NCBI GenBank assembly: GCA_905373185.1
Contig: CAJPSE010000099.1
Location: 1 to 6,336 of the forward strand
DNA length: 6,336 nt
Reading direction: 5' to 3'
Origin: an uncultured Fretibacterium sp.
GTDB lineage: Bacteria > Synergistota > Synergistia > Synergistales > Aminobacteriaceae
Shown here: positions 1 through 6,325 of the stretch, piece after piece
Layout: the number at the start of each line of letters is the position of its first letter
Position numbering within the stretch: the stretch's first letter is position 1
Notes under the pieces: model-generated
Told to the model about the DNA's origin: nothing
What the model saw: the letters and a program-made list of their open reading frames with translations, nothing else
Databases searched by the model: none
Program-made: the position numbers and the translations under genes

Positions 1-446
1 GCCATACCCCCCGCCCCCTCGGAGACGAAGAAACGCGCCTTGTAATCCTCCTTGAGAACGGCGTAAAGGCGCCCCTCCTTCATCAGACCATTGAGCAGAT
101 TCAAAAATTCCGCCTTCCTGAAGGGCAGGGAGGCGGCCAGCCCTCCGGCCAGCCGTCCGGGATTTTTTTCGATAAAATCCGTAATCAGATCCCCCGGATC
201 CCCGACGGCGACGAGATAGGTATAGCGGCCGTTCGTTCGGATCTCCAGCGCCTCGTCCAGATGGGGCTCCAAAATCTTTTTCAGGCTCGGGGCCGTCAGC
301 CTCCTACCCGTCATCCCCAGATGTCTGCGAAGCTGTGAACTCAATTTCTCCTTCACCGCGGTCAGGGTCATGAACCTCTTCTCGTTCGCCCGCAAAACCT
401 TCCACAGTTCCTCGGCAACGTCCCAAACCATCCGCTTCTCGTCCAT
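1..446 (-). CDS. Uncharacterised protein, 5' part only; possible tandem winged-helix-like modules
   Basis: Reading the minus strand from an ATG at 446 gives an uninterrupted frame of 148 codons that leaves the window at the left edge, so the C-terminus is missing. The start is supported by a GGGGAG ribosome binding site about 6 nt upstream (minus strand) and by the absence of another good start further up. The protein begins MDEKRMVWDVAEELWKVL and is soluble, charged and has no signal peptide. Two successive stretches (about residues 25-80 and 85-142) each show helices followed by a short beta-like segment (RTNGRYTYLVAV; GRLYAVLKEDYKARFFVS), a pattern seen in winged-helix DNA-binding folds. 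That fold is an inference from sequence pattern; I do not recognise the family. It is transcribed away from the transporter operon across a shared 185-bp control region, so a local regulator is one possibility. The coding call is fairly secure, the function is not. Confidence 0.7.
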   Translation of the reverse strand, partial: MDEKRMVWDVAEELWKVLRANEKRFMTLTAVKEKLSSQLRRHLGMTGRRLTAPSLKKILEPHLDEALEIRTNGRYTYLVAVGDPGDLITDFIEKNPGRLAGGLAASLPFRKAEFLNLLNGLMKEGRLYAVLKEDYKARFFVSEGAGGM

Positions 447-499
447 CTCGACTCTCCCCGCCCATTCGATTTTCCGAGTTTTCGTCCGTCACAAAAAAC

Positions 500-514
500 G
501 AGACATCGAGTCTC
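500..514. repeat. Short inverted repeat in divergent control region
   Basis: GAGAC and GTCTC form perfect 5-bp arms separated by 5 bp. It lies between the putative minus-strand -10 elements and the left-hand gene, so it would fall in that gene's 5' leader. It could be a weak operator or a small RNA hairpin, but arms this short also arise by chance. Confidence 0.25.
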
Positions 515-527
515 ACATTTCCTCCCA

Positions 528-545
528 ATTATACACAGGATTATA
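528..545 (-). promoter_or_regulatory. Candidate -10 elements for the left-hand gene
   Basis: The minus strand has two perfect TATAAT hexamers, at 533-528 and 545-540, created by the tandem repeat. They lie about 80-95 nt upstream of the ATG at 446, leaving room for a leader and ribosome binding site. No good TTGACA-like -35 is visible at 16-18 bp spacing for either. The leftward promoter would therefore be weak or activator-dependent, or only one hexamer is used. Confidence 0.35.
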
Positions 546-551
546 CACAGG
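528..551. repeat. Perfect tandem 12-bp direct repeat (ATTATACACAGG x2)
   Basis: Two identical 12-bp units abut exactly, at 528-539 and 540-551. Each contains TTATACACA (529-537 and 541-549), which fits the DnaA-box consensus TTWTNCACA. On the opposite strand each unit reads CCTGTGTATAAT and so supplies a TATAAT hexamer facing the left-hand gene. The 12-bp period puts both copies on roughly the same face of the helix, as expected for a cooperatively bound site. The second copy covers the -35 zone of the rightward promoter candidate. The repeat is directly visible; which protein binds it, if any, is inference. Confidence 0.9.
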
Positions 552-561
552 AAATCGACGC

Positions 562-567
562 TATAAT
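562..567 (+). promoter_or_regulatory. Candidate -10 element of the transporter operon promoter
   Basis: This is a perfect TATAAT, about 65 nt upstream of the GTG start at 632, and would give a leader of roughly 55-60 nt. No convincing -35 hexamer sits 16-18 bp upstream. That position is instead occupied by the second copy of the tandem repeat (540-551), suggesting a promoter controlled by a protein bound at the repeat. It is the only strong -10 match facing right in the intergenic region. Confidence 0.45.
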
Positions 568-616
568 GATATTCAGCCCCTAAGGCGTCATCCCGCGAGG
601 ACGGAGGGGAAACGAA

Positions 617-625
617 AAGGAGGAG
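617..625 (+). promoter_or_regulatory. Ribosome binding site fixing a GTG start
   Basis: AAGGAGGAG lies 6 nt before the GTG at 632. The first in-frame ATG is 12 codons further in (position 668) and has no comparable site, so the GTG is the better start. Confidence 0.8.
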
Positions 626-631
626 TATATC

Positions 632-1888
632 GTGAGGAGCCAGGATTTTCAGGTCGGTCCGTCCGTCATGGAGGGACTCAACGCATTTTTGACGAACCCC
701 GACAACCCCCTGCTCGGGGACCTGCGGCGGGTGGTCGCCAAGTACGGTTCGGTGGAGGAGATCAACGCCAGGGCACGGGAGGCCGGCCGCATCGAAAGCC
801 TTTTGAGGCGGCTCGAAAGGCTGAACTCCCCCTATATCGAGGATCTCGAGTGGCTCATGACGGCGCGCGAGGAGGGAAAGTTCATCCCAATCTCATCTTA
901 TCGAGCCAGAGTCAGCCCCGAGCGCCCCGCCTGGGAGTACGATGCGGCAAGGCCGGTAACCCTGGAGATCAGCGCCCTGCAATATTTCCCCTGGATCGTC
1001 GTCGAAGCCCGGCAGTGCATCGAAAGGGGTGAGGTACTCCCGGGCCGCTTCATTCGCGTCCGAAAGATGAAGGAACAGGAAGCGGACGGGGGCGATCTTC
1101 CCGCGGTCCGAGCCGCCATGAAGATCCTGGGGGCCTCCTGCGTCGAGACACTGGACACAAAGGGGACGGACGGCTCCAACGTGCACCTCGGGGGACCGGA
1201 GACCCTGACGGGCTACTTCGGTGGCATCGGCCAGCCAAACGGGCATCCGCTCCAGTGGGTGGACGAGGCCCTGTACTACTACGTGAACTACGGCGTAGAC
1301 GAGGTGCTGAACATCAACCCGGGCACCGTCTTCCTGGGCTATCTCCTCTATCGGCTGGGCGTGAACATCCGATTCAAGATCTCGGTCTTCATGGGCAACG
1401 ACAATCCCTACGCCGTCCTCTGGACCCTGTTGGCCGCGCGCATGTTCGCGCGCGACGACGGCTCCACCCCTCTCTCCGGTTTCAACCTGTCCAACTCCAT
1501 CGACGACGACAACCTGGCCCGCGCCGCGGCCGTGCGAAAGGACCTGGGGCTCGAGGATCAGGTCCGCATCGAGCACCACATTACGGAGACGTGGAAGAGC
1601 ATCGTCCGGCAGCCCTATGACCGGCGGGCCGGCCTCGTCGAGCTTGCAAGGACCATCCCCAACATCTCCGCCAAACACGAGGGAGGGAACCCGGAGGACG
1701 AAAAGGACCTGGCCCACCCCTCGGACATTTTCGACTACTTCCGGGACAGGAAGGAGATAGAGGCGTCCGGCGAGATGGATGTCCTGATGGGAAACTATAT
1801 GCTGAAGCACAAGGCCGTGAACACGACCGCGGAGGCCCTGACGAGGGCGGGGCTCTCCTTCGTCGCCGCAGACGCTCACCGCCGCTGA
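632..1888 (+). CDS. Uncharacterised conserved-looking cytoplasmic protein (418 aa), first gene of the transporter operon
   Basis: This is a complete frame from a GTG start with a strong ribosome binding site to TGA. I do not recognise the family. The protein is soluble, with no signal peptide or membrane segment. Residues 1-85 look helical and charged. The core (about 165-350) alternates hydrophobic strand-like runs with helices, for example VDEVLNINPGTVFLGYLLY, IRFKISVFMGNDNPY and the segment around SGFNLSNSIDDDNL, in a rhythm reminiscent of an alpha/beta or TIM-barrel enzyme. Possible active-site or metal-binding clusters are TDGSNVHLGGPET (179-191), GNDNP (255-259), EHHITE (314-319) and SAKHEGGNPEDE (346-357). 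These glycine-, acid- and histidine-rich stretches look like enzyme loops, but no catalytic motif can be assigned. The next gene, the importer's binding protein, starts 39 nt downstream, so the protein may act on the imported solute. The coding call is very secure; the function is unknown. Confidence 0.88.
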   Translation: MRSQDFQVGPSVMEGLNAFLTNPDNPLLGDLRRVVAKYGSVEEINARAREAGRIESLLRRLERLNSPYIEDLEWLMTAREEGKFIPISSYRARVSPERPAWEYDAARPVTLEISALQYFPWIVVEARQCIERGEVLPGRFIRVRKMKEQEADGGDLPAVRAAMKILGASCVETLDTKGTDGSNVHLGGPETLTGYFGGIGQPNGHPLQWVDEALYYYVNYGVDEVLNINPGTVFLGYLLYRLGVNIRFKISVFMGNDNPYAVLWTLLAARMFARDDGSTPLSGFNLSNSIDDDNLARAAAVRKDLGLEDQVRIEHHITETWKSIVRQPYDRRAGLVELARTIPNISAKHEGGNPEDEKDLAHPSDIFDYFRDRKEIEASGEMDVLMGNYMLKHKAVNTTAEALTRAGLSFVAADAHRR

Positions 1889-1927
1889 CCCGAGAAAAAC
1901 GCTGCTCCGAGAAAAAGGAGGATTTTC

Positions 1928-3520
1928 ATGAAAACGAGTGGGAACAAATCGATAGTGGGTTTTATGGGGTTCTGGATGTTCCTTGCGGGGCTGCTTCTTT
2001 CAGGGATGCCGCTTCCTGCGGGGAGCTTCGCGCAGGAGAAGCCCGAAACCGAAAAGACGATCATCATGGGCGCCAGCCGCGAACTTGCCCCTGGAGAAAA
2101 GGATCCCTATTACTGCACCTACACACTAAAGGTTTGGGAACCCCTGATCGAGAACGGCCAAGACGGGGAACCCAAGCCCAAACTTGCAGTGGCCTGGCTC
2201 CCCAATTCCGACTATACGGAATGGACATTCAAACTTCGAGATGGGGTGAGTTTCCACGACGGAGAGAAATTCGACGCGGATGCCGTGGTGACAAATGTCA
2301 AACACTGGCTTGATTTTCCTGGGTCGAGGAAGCCCTCGCCCTTTTACACTTTCGACATGAAGGCAGTCTACCCCGGCTTCCAAAAGATCGAGAAGCTGGA
2401 TGCCCTTACCGTTAAATTCCATTTCGAAAAGCCGGTCAGCACGTTGCCCTACTATATGACGAACTTCGGGAGTCCGATGTACAGCCCCAGGTGTTTTGAC
2501 GGGACCCAGGAGGGGGATTTCAACGGCCTGCCTCAAGGCACGGGGCCCTTCAGGCTCGTCGAGGCGGTACGCGGACAACACCTCGTCTTGGAGCGCAACG
2601 AGAATTATTGGGGACAAAAATCTGGGGCTTCCAGGATCAGGATCAACATCATTCCCGACGCCAATACCCGGTTCAGCGCCCTGAAATCGGAGGAGATCAT
2701 GGGCGTGCTCGACCTTGGAGGGATCACGCCGACACTGGCTCGGGAACTGGCCAAGGACCCCAGGTTCCACGTCGCCTCCTGCATCTCCTCGGTCCCGCAC
2801 TTCCTGTCCGTGAACCACAAACATTTCCCGCTGGACGACGTCAGGGTGAGGCAGGCCATCAGCTTGGCCATCGACAGAGACACCATCAACGAAAGCTTCT
2901 TTGGAGGGTACTGTTTCCCGACGGCAAATATCCTGAGTGCCGCATCGCCCTTCAGCAAGAAAATCCCCATAACCCACGACCTGGAAAAGGCCAGGAAGCT
3001 CGTTGCGGAGGCGCTCGAGGGGAAACGGGAGAAGATCGACATCCTCATCCCGTCCGGGATGCTCGCACGGGAACCCTATAAGGAACTTGCGGAATATCTC
3101 CAGGCGGTCCTGGCCGATATCGGTCTGGACGCGACCATCACAATCATGGATACGGCGGCGGCGACCGAACACCGCAGGTCCGGCCGGTTCGACACGGTGC
3201 TTCACACGTCCGGGATGCCCAATTCAGAGCCCTTTACCGTCCTTGAGGGGCGAATGTACGGCACGGGGAGCAGCAATACCGTGTATGGCTGCGGTTATTA
3301 CAACAAAGAGGCGGAGGCTTTGATCGATTCGATCCGGAATGAGCCGGACATGGTCAAACGCCGGGAAGTGTACAATCGGCTCCAGGACCTCGCGGCCGAG
3401 GATCTGCCGGCCATTCCTCTGCTGGATGGTTGCTGGCTGACAGTCAACAACGTCAAGCTCACAGGTTATGGCCCCGAACGGTACGGTCAGACACTGGAGA
3501 CCCTGCGCTGGGTGAAATAG
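1928..3520 (+). CDS. Peptide/nickel-type ABC transporter substrate-binding protein (family 5)
   Basis: This is the periplasmic receptor of the importer: it binds the solute and delivers it to the permease pair. The 530-aa length is typical of the DppA/OppA/NikA family. Residues 1-35 form a signal peptide (basic start, hydrophobic run at about 10-32, cleavage expected after SFA-35). There is no lipobox cysteine, so it is probably a soluble periplasmic protein. Family hallmarks include WTFKLRDGVSFHDGEKFDADAV (about 99-120), split here as WTFKLRDGVSFHDG then EKFDADAV, GTGPFRL (204-210), ERNENYWG (222-229), IIPDANTR (241-248) and DVRVRQAISLAIDRD (304-318). The GTGP...RNENYWG...IPD.TR stretch resembles NikA-like members from memory, but the ligand cannot be read from sequence; peptides, nickel chelates or opines are all possible. 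The start has AAGGAGGA at 1915-1922, 5 nt before the ATG. It is followed by an 83-nt gap with hairpin potential, then the permeases. Confidence 0.93.
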   Translation: MKTSGNKSIVGFMGFWMFLAGLLLSGMPLPAGSFAQEKPETEKTIIMGASRELAPGEKDPYYCTYTLKVWEPLIENGQDGEPKPKLAVAWLPNSDYTEWTFKLRDGVSFHDGEKFDADAVVTNVKHWLDFPGSRKPSPFYTFDMKAVYPGFQKIEKLDALTVKFHFEKPVSTLPYYMTNFGSPMYSPRCFDGTQEGDFNGLPQGTGPFRLVEAVRGQHLVLERNENYWGQKSGASRIRINIIPDANTRFSALKSEEIMGVLDLGGITPTLARELAKDPRFHVASCISSVPHFLSVNHKHFPLDDVRVRQAISLAIDRDTINESFFGGYCFPTANILSAASPFSKKIPITHDLEKARKLVAEALEGKREKIDILIPSGMLAREPYKELAEYLQAVLADIGLDATITIMDTAAATEHRRSGRFDTVLHTSGMPNSEPFTVLEGRMYGTGSSNTVYGCGYYNKEAEALIDSIRNEPDMVKRREVYNRLQDLAAEDLPAIPLLDGCWLTVNNVKLTGYGPERYGQTLETLRWVK

Positions 3521-3555
3521 GGACCAATTCGCATTCAACTCCCCCAGTCTTCGAA

Positions 3556-3571
3556 AACAAGGGCTCTTGTT
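3556..3571 (+). other. Small hairpin in the binding-protein/permease gap
   Basis: AACAAG and CTTGTT form a perfect 6-bp stem around a GGCT tetraloop. No U-tract follows, so it is not a convincing rho-independent terminator. Hairpins at this place in similar operons can protect the upstream message or reduce read-through, so that binding protein is made in excess over permease. That role is inferred here. Confidence 0.4.
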
Positions 3572-3576
3572 ACCCT

Positions 3577-3589
3577 TTCCTGACAGGAA
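3577..3589. other. 13-bp palindrome just upstream of the permease ribosome binding site
   Basis: TTCCTG-A-CAGGAA is a perfect inverted repeat with a single central base, ending 2 nt before the ribosome binding site at 3592. As RNA it could fold into a 5-bp stem with a 3-nt loop; as DNA it could be an operator half-site pair. With the neighbouring hairpin it makes this gap the only structured junction in the operon. Confidence 0.4.
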
Positions 3590-3591
3590 CG

Positions 3592-3599
3592 AGGAGGAG
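3592..3599 (+). promoter_or_regulatory. Ribosome binding site fixing a TTG start
   Basis: AGGAGGAG lies 4 nt (6 nt counted from the AGGAGG core) before the TTG at 3604. The longer frame from an ATG at 3430 would overlap the end of the binding protein and add a hydrophilic tail unlike any permease, so the TTG is preferred. A second TTG at 3613 is possible but too far from this site. Confidence 0.75.
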
Positions 3600-3603
3600 C
3601 AAT

Positions 3604-4551
3604 TTGTTTTTTTTGAAATATACCCTGAAGCGCTTGATTGCCGTCATTCCCGTGTGGCTGGGTATATCCCTCCTCGCCTTTCTGTTGGGGATACTGGCGC
3701 CAGGCGATCCCGTCATGCAGATGTTCGGAGAGTCGGGTCACGAAAGCATCTCTCAAAGTGCGATCGAGGACTATCGGCAGCGAATGGGGCTGGACAAACC
3801 CATTCTCGTCCAGTATGTTTTGTGGCTGAACAGGGCCCTGAGAGGGGATCTGGGCAAGTCCTATCTCACCCGCACGGATATCTTCGACGAGCTCGCCAAA
3901 CGCCTGCCCGCCACCCTGCAGTTGGCCTGTGCGTCCCTGCTTCTGACCCTGTCGCTCGGGGTACCCCTGGGCCTGCTGCGCGCCTATTTCAGCGGGAAAT
4001 GGCTCGATTCCATACTGGGGGTCCTCCTGGCCGGAATGCTTTCAATCCCCGGGTTTTGGCTCGCTATCGTGTTGATCAATATTTTTGTGGAGCGATTGAG
4101 GTACCTGCCCTCCAACGGGTTCGGCAGCCCGGCGCAGGCACTTCTTCCCTGCGTTGTCCTTTCCTGCGGAAGTATCGGGCTCATCTCCCGTCTGACCCGC
4201 TCCTCGGTCCTGGAGGAGATGAAAAAAAACTACATCACGGCAGCCCGCTCGGTCGGTATCGGGGAGGTGCGTCTGCTCTGCATCGACGCTTTACGCAACT
4301 CGCTCTCCTCCGTGATGGTCCAGGTGGGAAATCACTTCGGGGGAATCCTTGGAGGGGCCGTTGTGGTCGAGACGATCTTCGCCGTTCCGGGGATCGGGAA
4401 GTACGTACTGGACGCCATCTCCGGCAGGGACTATCCTGTGGTGCAGGGATACGTGCTCTGGACGGGAACAATTTATATCCTGCTGAGCTTTTTCGTCGAC
4501 CTGATTGGATTCTGGCTGAATCCCAAAATGAGACTGAGGATACATCCATGA
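3604..4551 (+). CDS. Peptide/nickel ABC transporter permease, DppB/NikB type
   Basis: This is the first inner-membrane subunit of the importer; it pairs with the next gene's product to form the translocation path. From the TTG start it is 315 aa, normal for DppB/OppB/NikB. The N-terminus MFFLKYTLKRLIAVIPVWLG followed by a hydrophobic run and APGDPV (32-37) is typical, as are LDKPILVQYVLWL (63-75) and GDLGKSY (81-87). Six membrane segments are apparent at about 9-31, 103-125, 136-161, 180-195, 242-263 and 283-305. The cytoplasmic EAA loop that contacts the ATPase is at about 210-231 (YITAARSVGIGEVRLLCIDA). The family's ETIFAVPGIG (256-265) and RDYPVVQG (275-282) are intact. The stop overlaps the next start as ATGA, so the two permeases are translationally coupled. 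The weaker TTG start may keep permease level below that of the binding protein. Confidence 0.92.
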   Translation: MFFLKYTLKRLIAVIPVWLGISLLAFLLGILAPGDPVMQMFGESGHESISQSAIEDYRQRMGLDKPILVQYVLWLNRALRGDLGKSYLTRTDIFDELAKRLPATLQLACASLLLTLSLGVPLGLLRAYFSGKWLDSILGVLLAGMLSIPGFWLAIVLINIFVERLRYLPSNGFGSPAQALLPCVVLSCGSIGLISRLTRSSVLEEMKKNYITAARSVGIGEVRLLCIDALRNSLSSVMVQVGNHFGGILGGAVVVETIFAVPGIGKYVLDAISGRDYPVVQGYVLWTGTIYILLSFFVDLIGFWLNPKMRLRIHP

Positions 4552-5366
4552 AGAAGCCTATGAAGGTCATTCTCACGACCGCCGTATTGGTTTTCATCCT
4601 CTCGCTGAGCGCCGCGGCGCCATGGATCGCGCCCCACGATCCAAACACCATCAATATGGCAGCCCGGCTTCGGGGACCAGGGGACGTCTATCCCTGGGGT
4701 ACCGACAGCCTTGGCAGAGACCTGCTCAGCCGGGTGCTCTACGGAGGCCGTGAATCGATCGTCCTTGCCTTGATCGCAACGTCCCTTTCGATGCTGATGG
4801 GGTTGCTGATCGGAATGCTCAGTGGTTATTTCGAAGGCCCTTTCGACTGGTTCTTCAACATCATAGCAAGCATCTTTCAGGGTATCCCGGACCTCTGTTT
4901 TCTTGTCGCCCTGGTGGGAATCCTGGGAGGCGGAATCGGGGCCGTCCTGACAGGGCTGGTTCTGAAATCCTGGGTTGGGTTCTCCCGAATCGTGCGCAGC
5001 GAAGTGATGAAACTGCGCCGGGAGAGTTATGTGGACGCCGCCCGGACGGCTGGGGCAAGGCCTCTCCGAATTCTTTTTTCGGATATCCTGCCCAATATCC
5101 TGGGGAACGTGGCGGTCCTGTTCTCCAGCCGACTGGGGGGAGTCATCCTGTCCGTGGCGTCATTGAGCTTCCTGGGCCTGGGCATTCAGCCCCCTACGCC
5201 GGATTGGGGTGTCATGGTCAACGATGCAAGAAGCTACTTCCGCCTTTATCCCCTGCTGGTGCTGGCGCCAGGCGGCTGTATCTTCGCCCTTTCGGTGAGC
5301 CTGAACATTCTGGGTGACATCCTGCGTGACCGAATTGACGTTCGATTCGACGAATTTTTGTCATGA
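4548..5366 (+). CDS. Peptide/nickel ABC transporter permease, DppC/NikC type
   Basis: This is the second inner-membrane subunit of the channel. The ATG overlaps the previous stop (ATGA), and the open frame upstream of it is only a shadow of the first permease in another frame. The protein is 272 aa, at the short end for DppC because its N-terminal cytoplasmic tail is only a few residues. Visible features are a first membrane segment at about 7-27, then APHDPN (28-33), the family hallmark WGTDSLGRDLLSRVLYGGRE (50-69), further membrane segments at about 70-93, 103-127, 186-207 and 235-257, and the EAA loop at about 161-183 (YVDAARTAGARPLRILFSDI). SLSFLGLGIQPPTPDWG (205-221) is the characteristic C-terminal periplasmic signature. 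It ends in an ATGA overlap with the ATPase gene. All key motifs are intact. Confidence 0.93.
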   Translation: MKKPMKVILTTAVLVFILSLSAAAPWIAPHDPNTINMAARLRGPGDVYPWGTDSLGRDLLSRVLYGGRESIVLALIATSLSMLMGLLIGMLSGYFEGPFDWFFNIIASIFQGIPDLCFLVALVGILGGGIGAVLTGLVLKSWVGFSRIVRSEVMKLRRESYVDAARTAGARPLRILFSDILPNILGNVAVLFSSRLGGVILSVASLSFLGLGIQPPTPDWGVMVNDARSYFRLYPLLVLAPGGCIFALSVSLNILGDILRDRIDVRFDEFLS

Positions 5367-6325
5367 CTCAGGGGGCGCCCACGATGATAGAGGTTTCAAA
5401 GCTGAGGGTGGACTTCGTCTATCCCGGAAGGAAAATAGAGGTGCTCAAAGGTGTGACCGCAGTTTTTCGGGAGGGCCGCATCTCGGGGATCGTCGGGGAA
5501 AGTGGATGCGGCAAATCGGTGCTGGGGACGGCCCTGCTTCGCATGCTTCCCCGGAACGCGCTTGTATCCGGTCAGTGCCTGTACAAAGGACGGGATTTGC
5601 TACAGGCAAAGGGTAAAGAACTTCGCTCTCTGCGCCGCCGGGAGATCGCACTCATTCCACAGAACCCTTACGAATCCCTGAACCCCAGCCGAAGGATAGG
5701 AAAAATCCTCCTCGATGCAATCAATCCCGTTTCTCGGAGGCAGGCACGCATAACCATCTCGAACATGTTGGAGCATCTGGGGTTCCGGGATCCGGGACGC
5801 GTTATGGATAGCTACTCTTTTGAACTCAGCGGAGGCATGAACCAGCGTGTCTTGATAGCCTTGGCCCTCTTGCGGTCGCCTCGGTGGGTCCTGGCGGACG
5901 AGCCGACCAAAGGACTCGACCCCTCCCTGGTCCAGGAGATGGCCATCATGTTCCGAGACGTCGCGTCCCAAATAGGCTCGATGCTGATCATCTCCCATGA
6001 TCTGAGGCTGGCTCAGGAACTCTGCGACGATCTTTTCGTCATGTACCGGGGATGGATCGTAGAACGCGGAAGCTGTGCGAAGATCCTCTCCAAGCCCGCA
6101 CATCCCTATACTGCAGGGCTCCTGGGCGCCCTGCCCCATAACGGCCTCGTCCCCATTCCGACAGCTCTCAGAGAGTGGGTCGGAGACTCCGGATGCCCTT
6201 TCTATCCCCGCTGTTCCAGTGCAATGCCACGTTGCAGCACCGAGGATCCGGATTTTTACCCAACCGCTTTTCCGGATCAGGAGACGAGGTGTTTTCTTTA
6301 TGCTCGAGCTGCGGAATCTGTGTAA
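5363..6325 (+). CDS. Peptide/nickel ABC transporter ATPase, DppD/OppD type
   Basis: This is the first of the two expected cytoplasmic ATPases that drive import. It is 320 aa, normal for DppD/OppD. Motifs in order are Walker A GESGCGKS (45-52), the Q-loop at Q100 in LIPQNPYESLNP, signature LSGGMNQR (155-162), Walker B WVLADE (175-180) with catalytic Glu180, D-loop GLDP (184-187) and the H-loop His212 in IISHDL. After the nucleotide-binding domain, HPYT (247-250) and Cys278, Cys284, Cys291 and Cys310 form the oligopeptide-transporter C-terminal motif (GCPFYPRC...C...C). Such cysteines have been reported to hold an iron-sulfur cluster in some relatives. The ATG at 5363 overlaps the permease stop (ATGA) but has no clear ribosome binding site. 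The in-frame ATG at 5384 (MIEVSKLRVDF) has AGGGGG 8 nt upstream and matches the usual family N-terminus better, so either start may be used. Confidence 0.93.
   Translation: MTQGAPTMIEVSKLRVDFVYPGRKIEVLKGVTAVFREGRISGIVGESGCGKSVLGTALLRMLPRNALVSGQCLYKGRDLLQAKGKELRSLRRREIALIPQNPYESLNPSRRIGKILLDAINPVSRRQARITISNMLEHLGFRDPGRVMDSYSFELSGGMNQRVLIALALLRSPRWVLADEPTKGLDPSLVQEMAIMFRDVASQIGSMLIISHDLRLAQELCDDLFVMYRGWIVERGSCAKILSKPAHPYTAGLLGALPHNGLVPIPTALREWVGDSGCPFYPRCSSAMPRCSTEDPDFYPTAFPDQETRCFLYARAAESV

Noticed and set aside
528..551. Replication origin suggested by DnaA-box-like repeats
   Set aside because: Only two boxes, no AT-rich unwinding region and no dnaA, dnaN or plasmid replication gene nearby. 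A transcriptional site is more likely.
557..589. GACGC...GCGTC inverted repeat flanking the rightward -10
   Set aside because: The arms are only 5 bp with a 23-nt gap, easily chance in GC-rich sequence.
370..1032. Plus-strand open frame of 220 codons across the intergenic region
   Set aside because: It runs antisense through the left-hand gene, across the promoter region and into the 418-aa gene out of frame, with low-complexity composition.
893..1879. Long antisense open frame (328 codons) opposite the 418-aa gene
   Set aside because: It is a shadow of the sense gene in GC-rich DNA: rich in Val, Gly, Arg, His and Asp with no coherent domain, and no good ribosome binding site was noted. The sense strand has a strong start signal.
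2126..3205. Long antisense open frame (359 codons) opposite the binding-protein gene
   Set aside because: Its composition reflects the complement of family-5 binding-protein codons, and the sense protein carries clear family motifs throughout.
3556..3571. Rho-independent terminator after the binding-protein gene
   Set aside because: The stem is short and only half G-C at best, and no T-run follows; downstream genes clearly belong to the same importer.
3430..3603. Longer start for the first permease from ATG at 3430
   Set aside because: It would overlap the binding-protein gene by 91 nt and add a hydrophilic tail. The TTG at 3604 follows a near-perfect ribosome binding site and gives a normal family N-terminus.
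3567..4547. Apparent N-terminal extension of the second permease into the first permease region
   Set aside because: The extension is an Arg/Pro/Gly-rich out-of-frame reading of the first permease. The normal permease start is the ATG at 4548, overlapping the previous stop.
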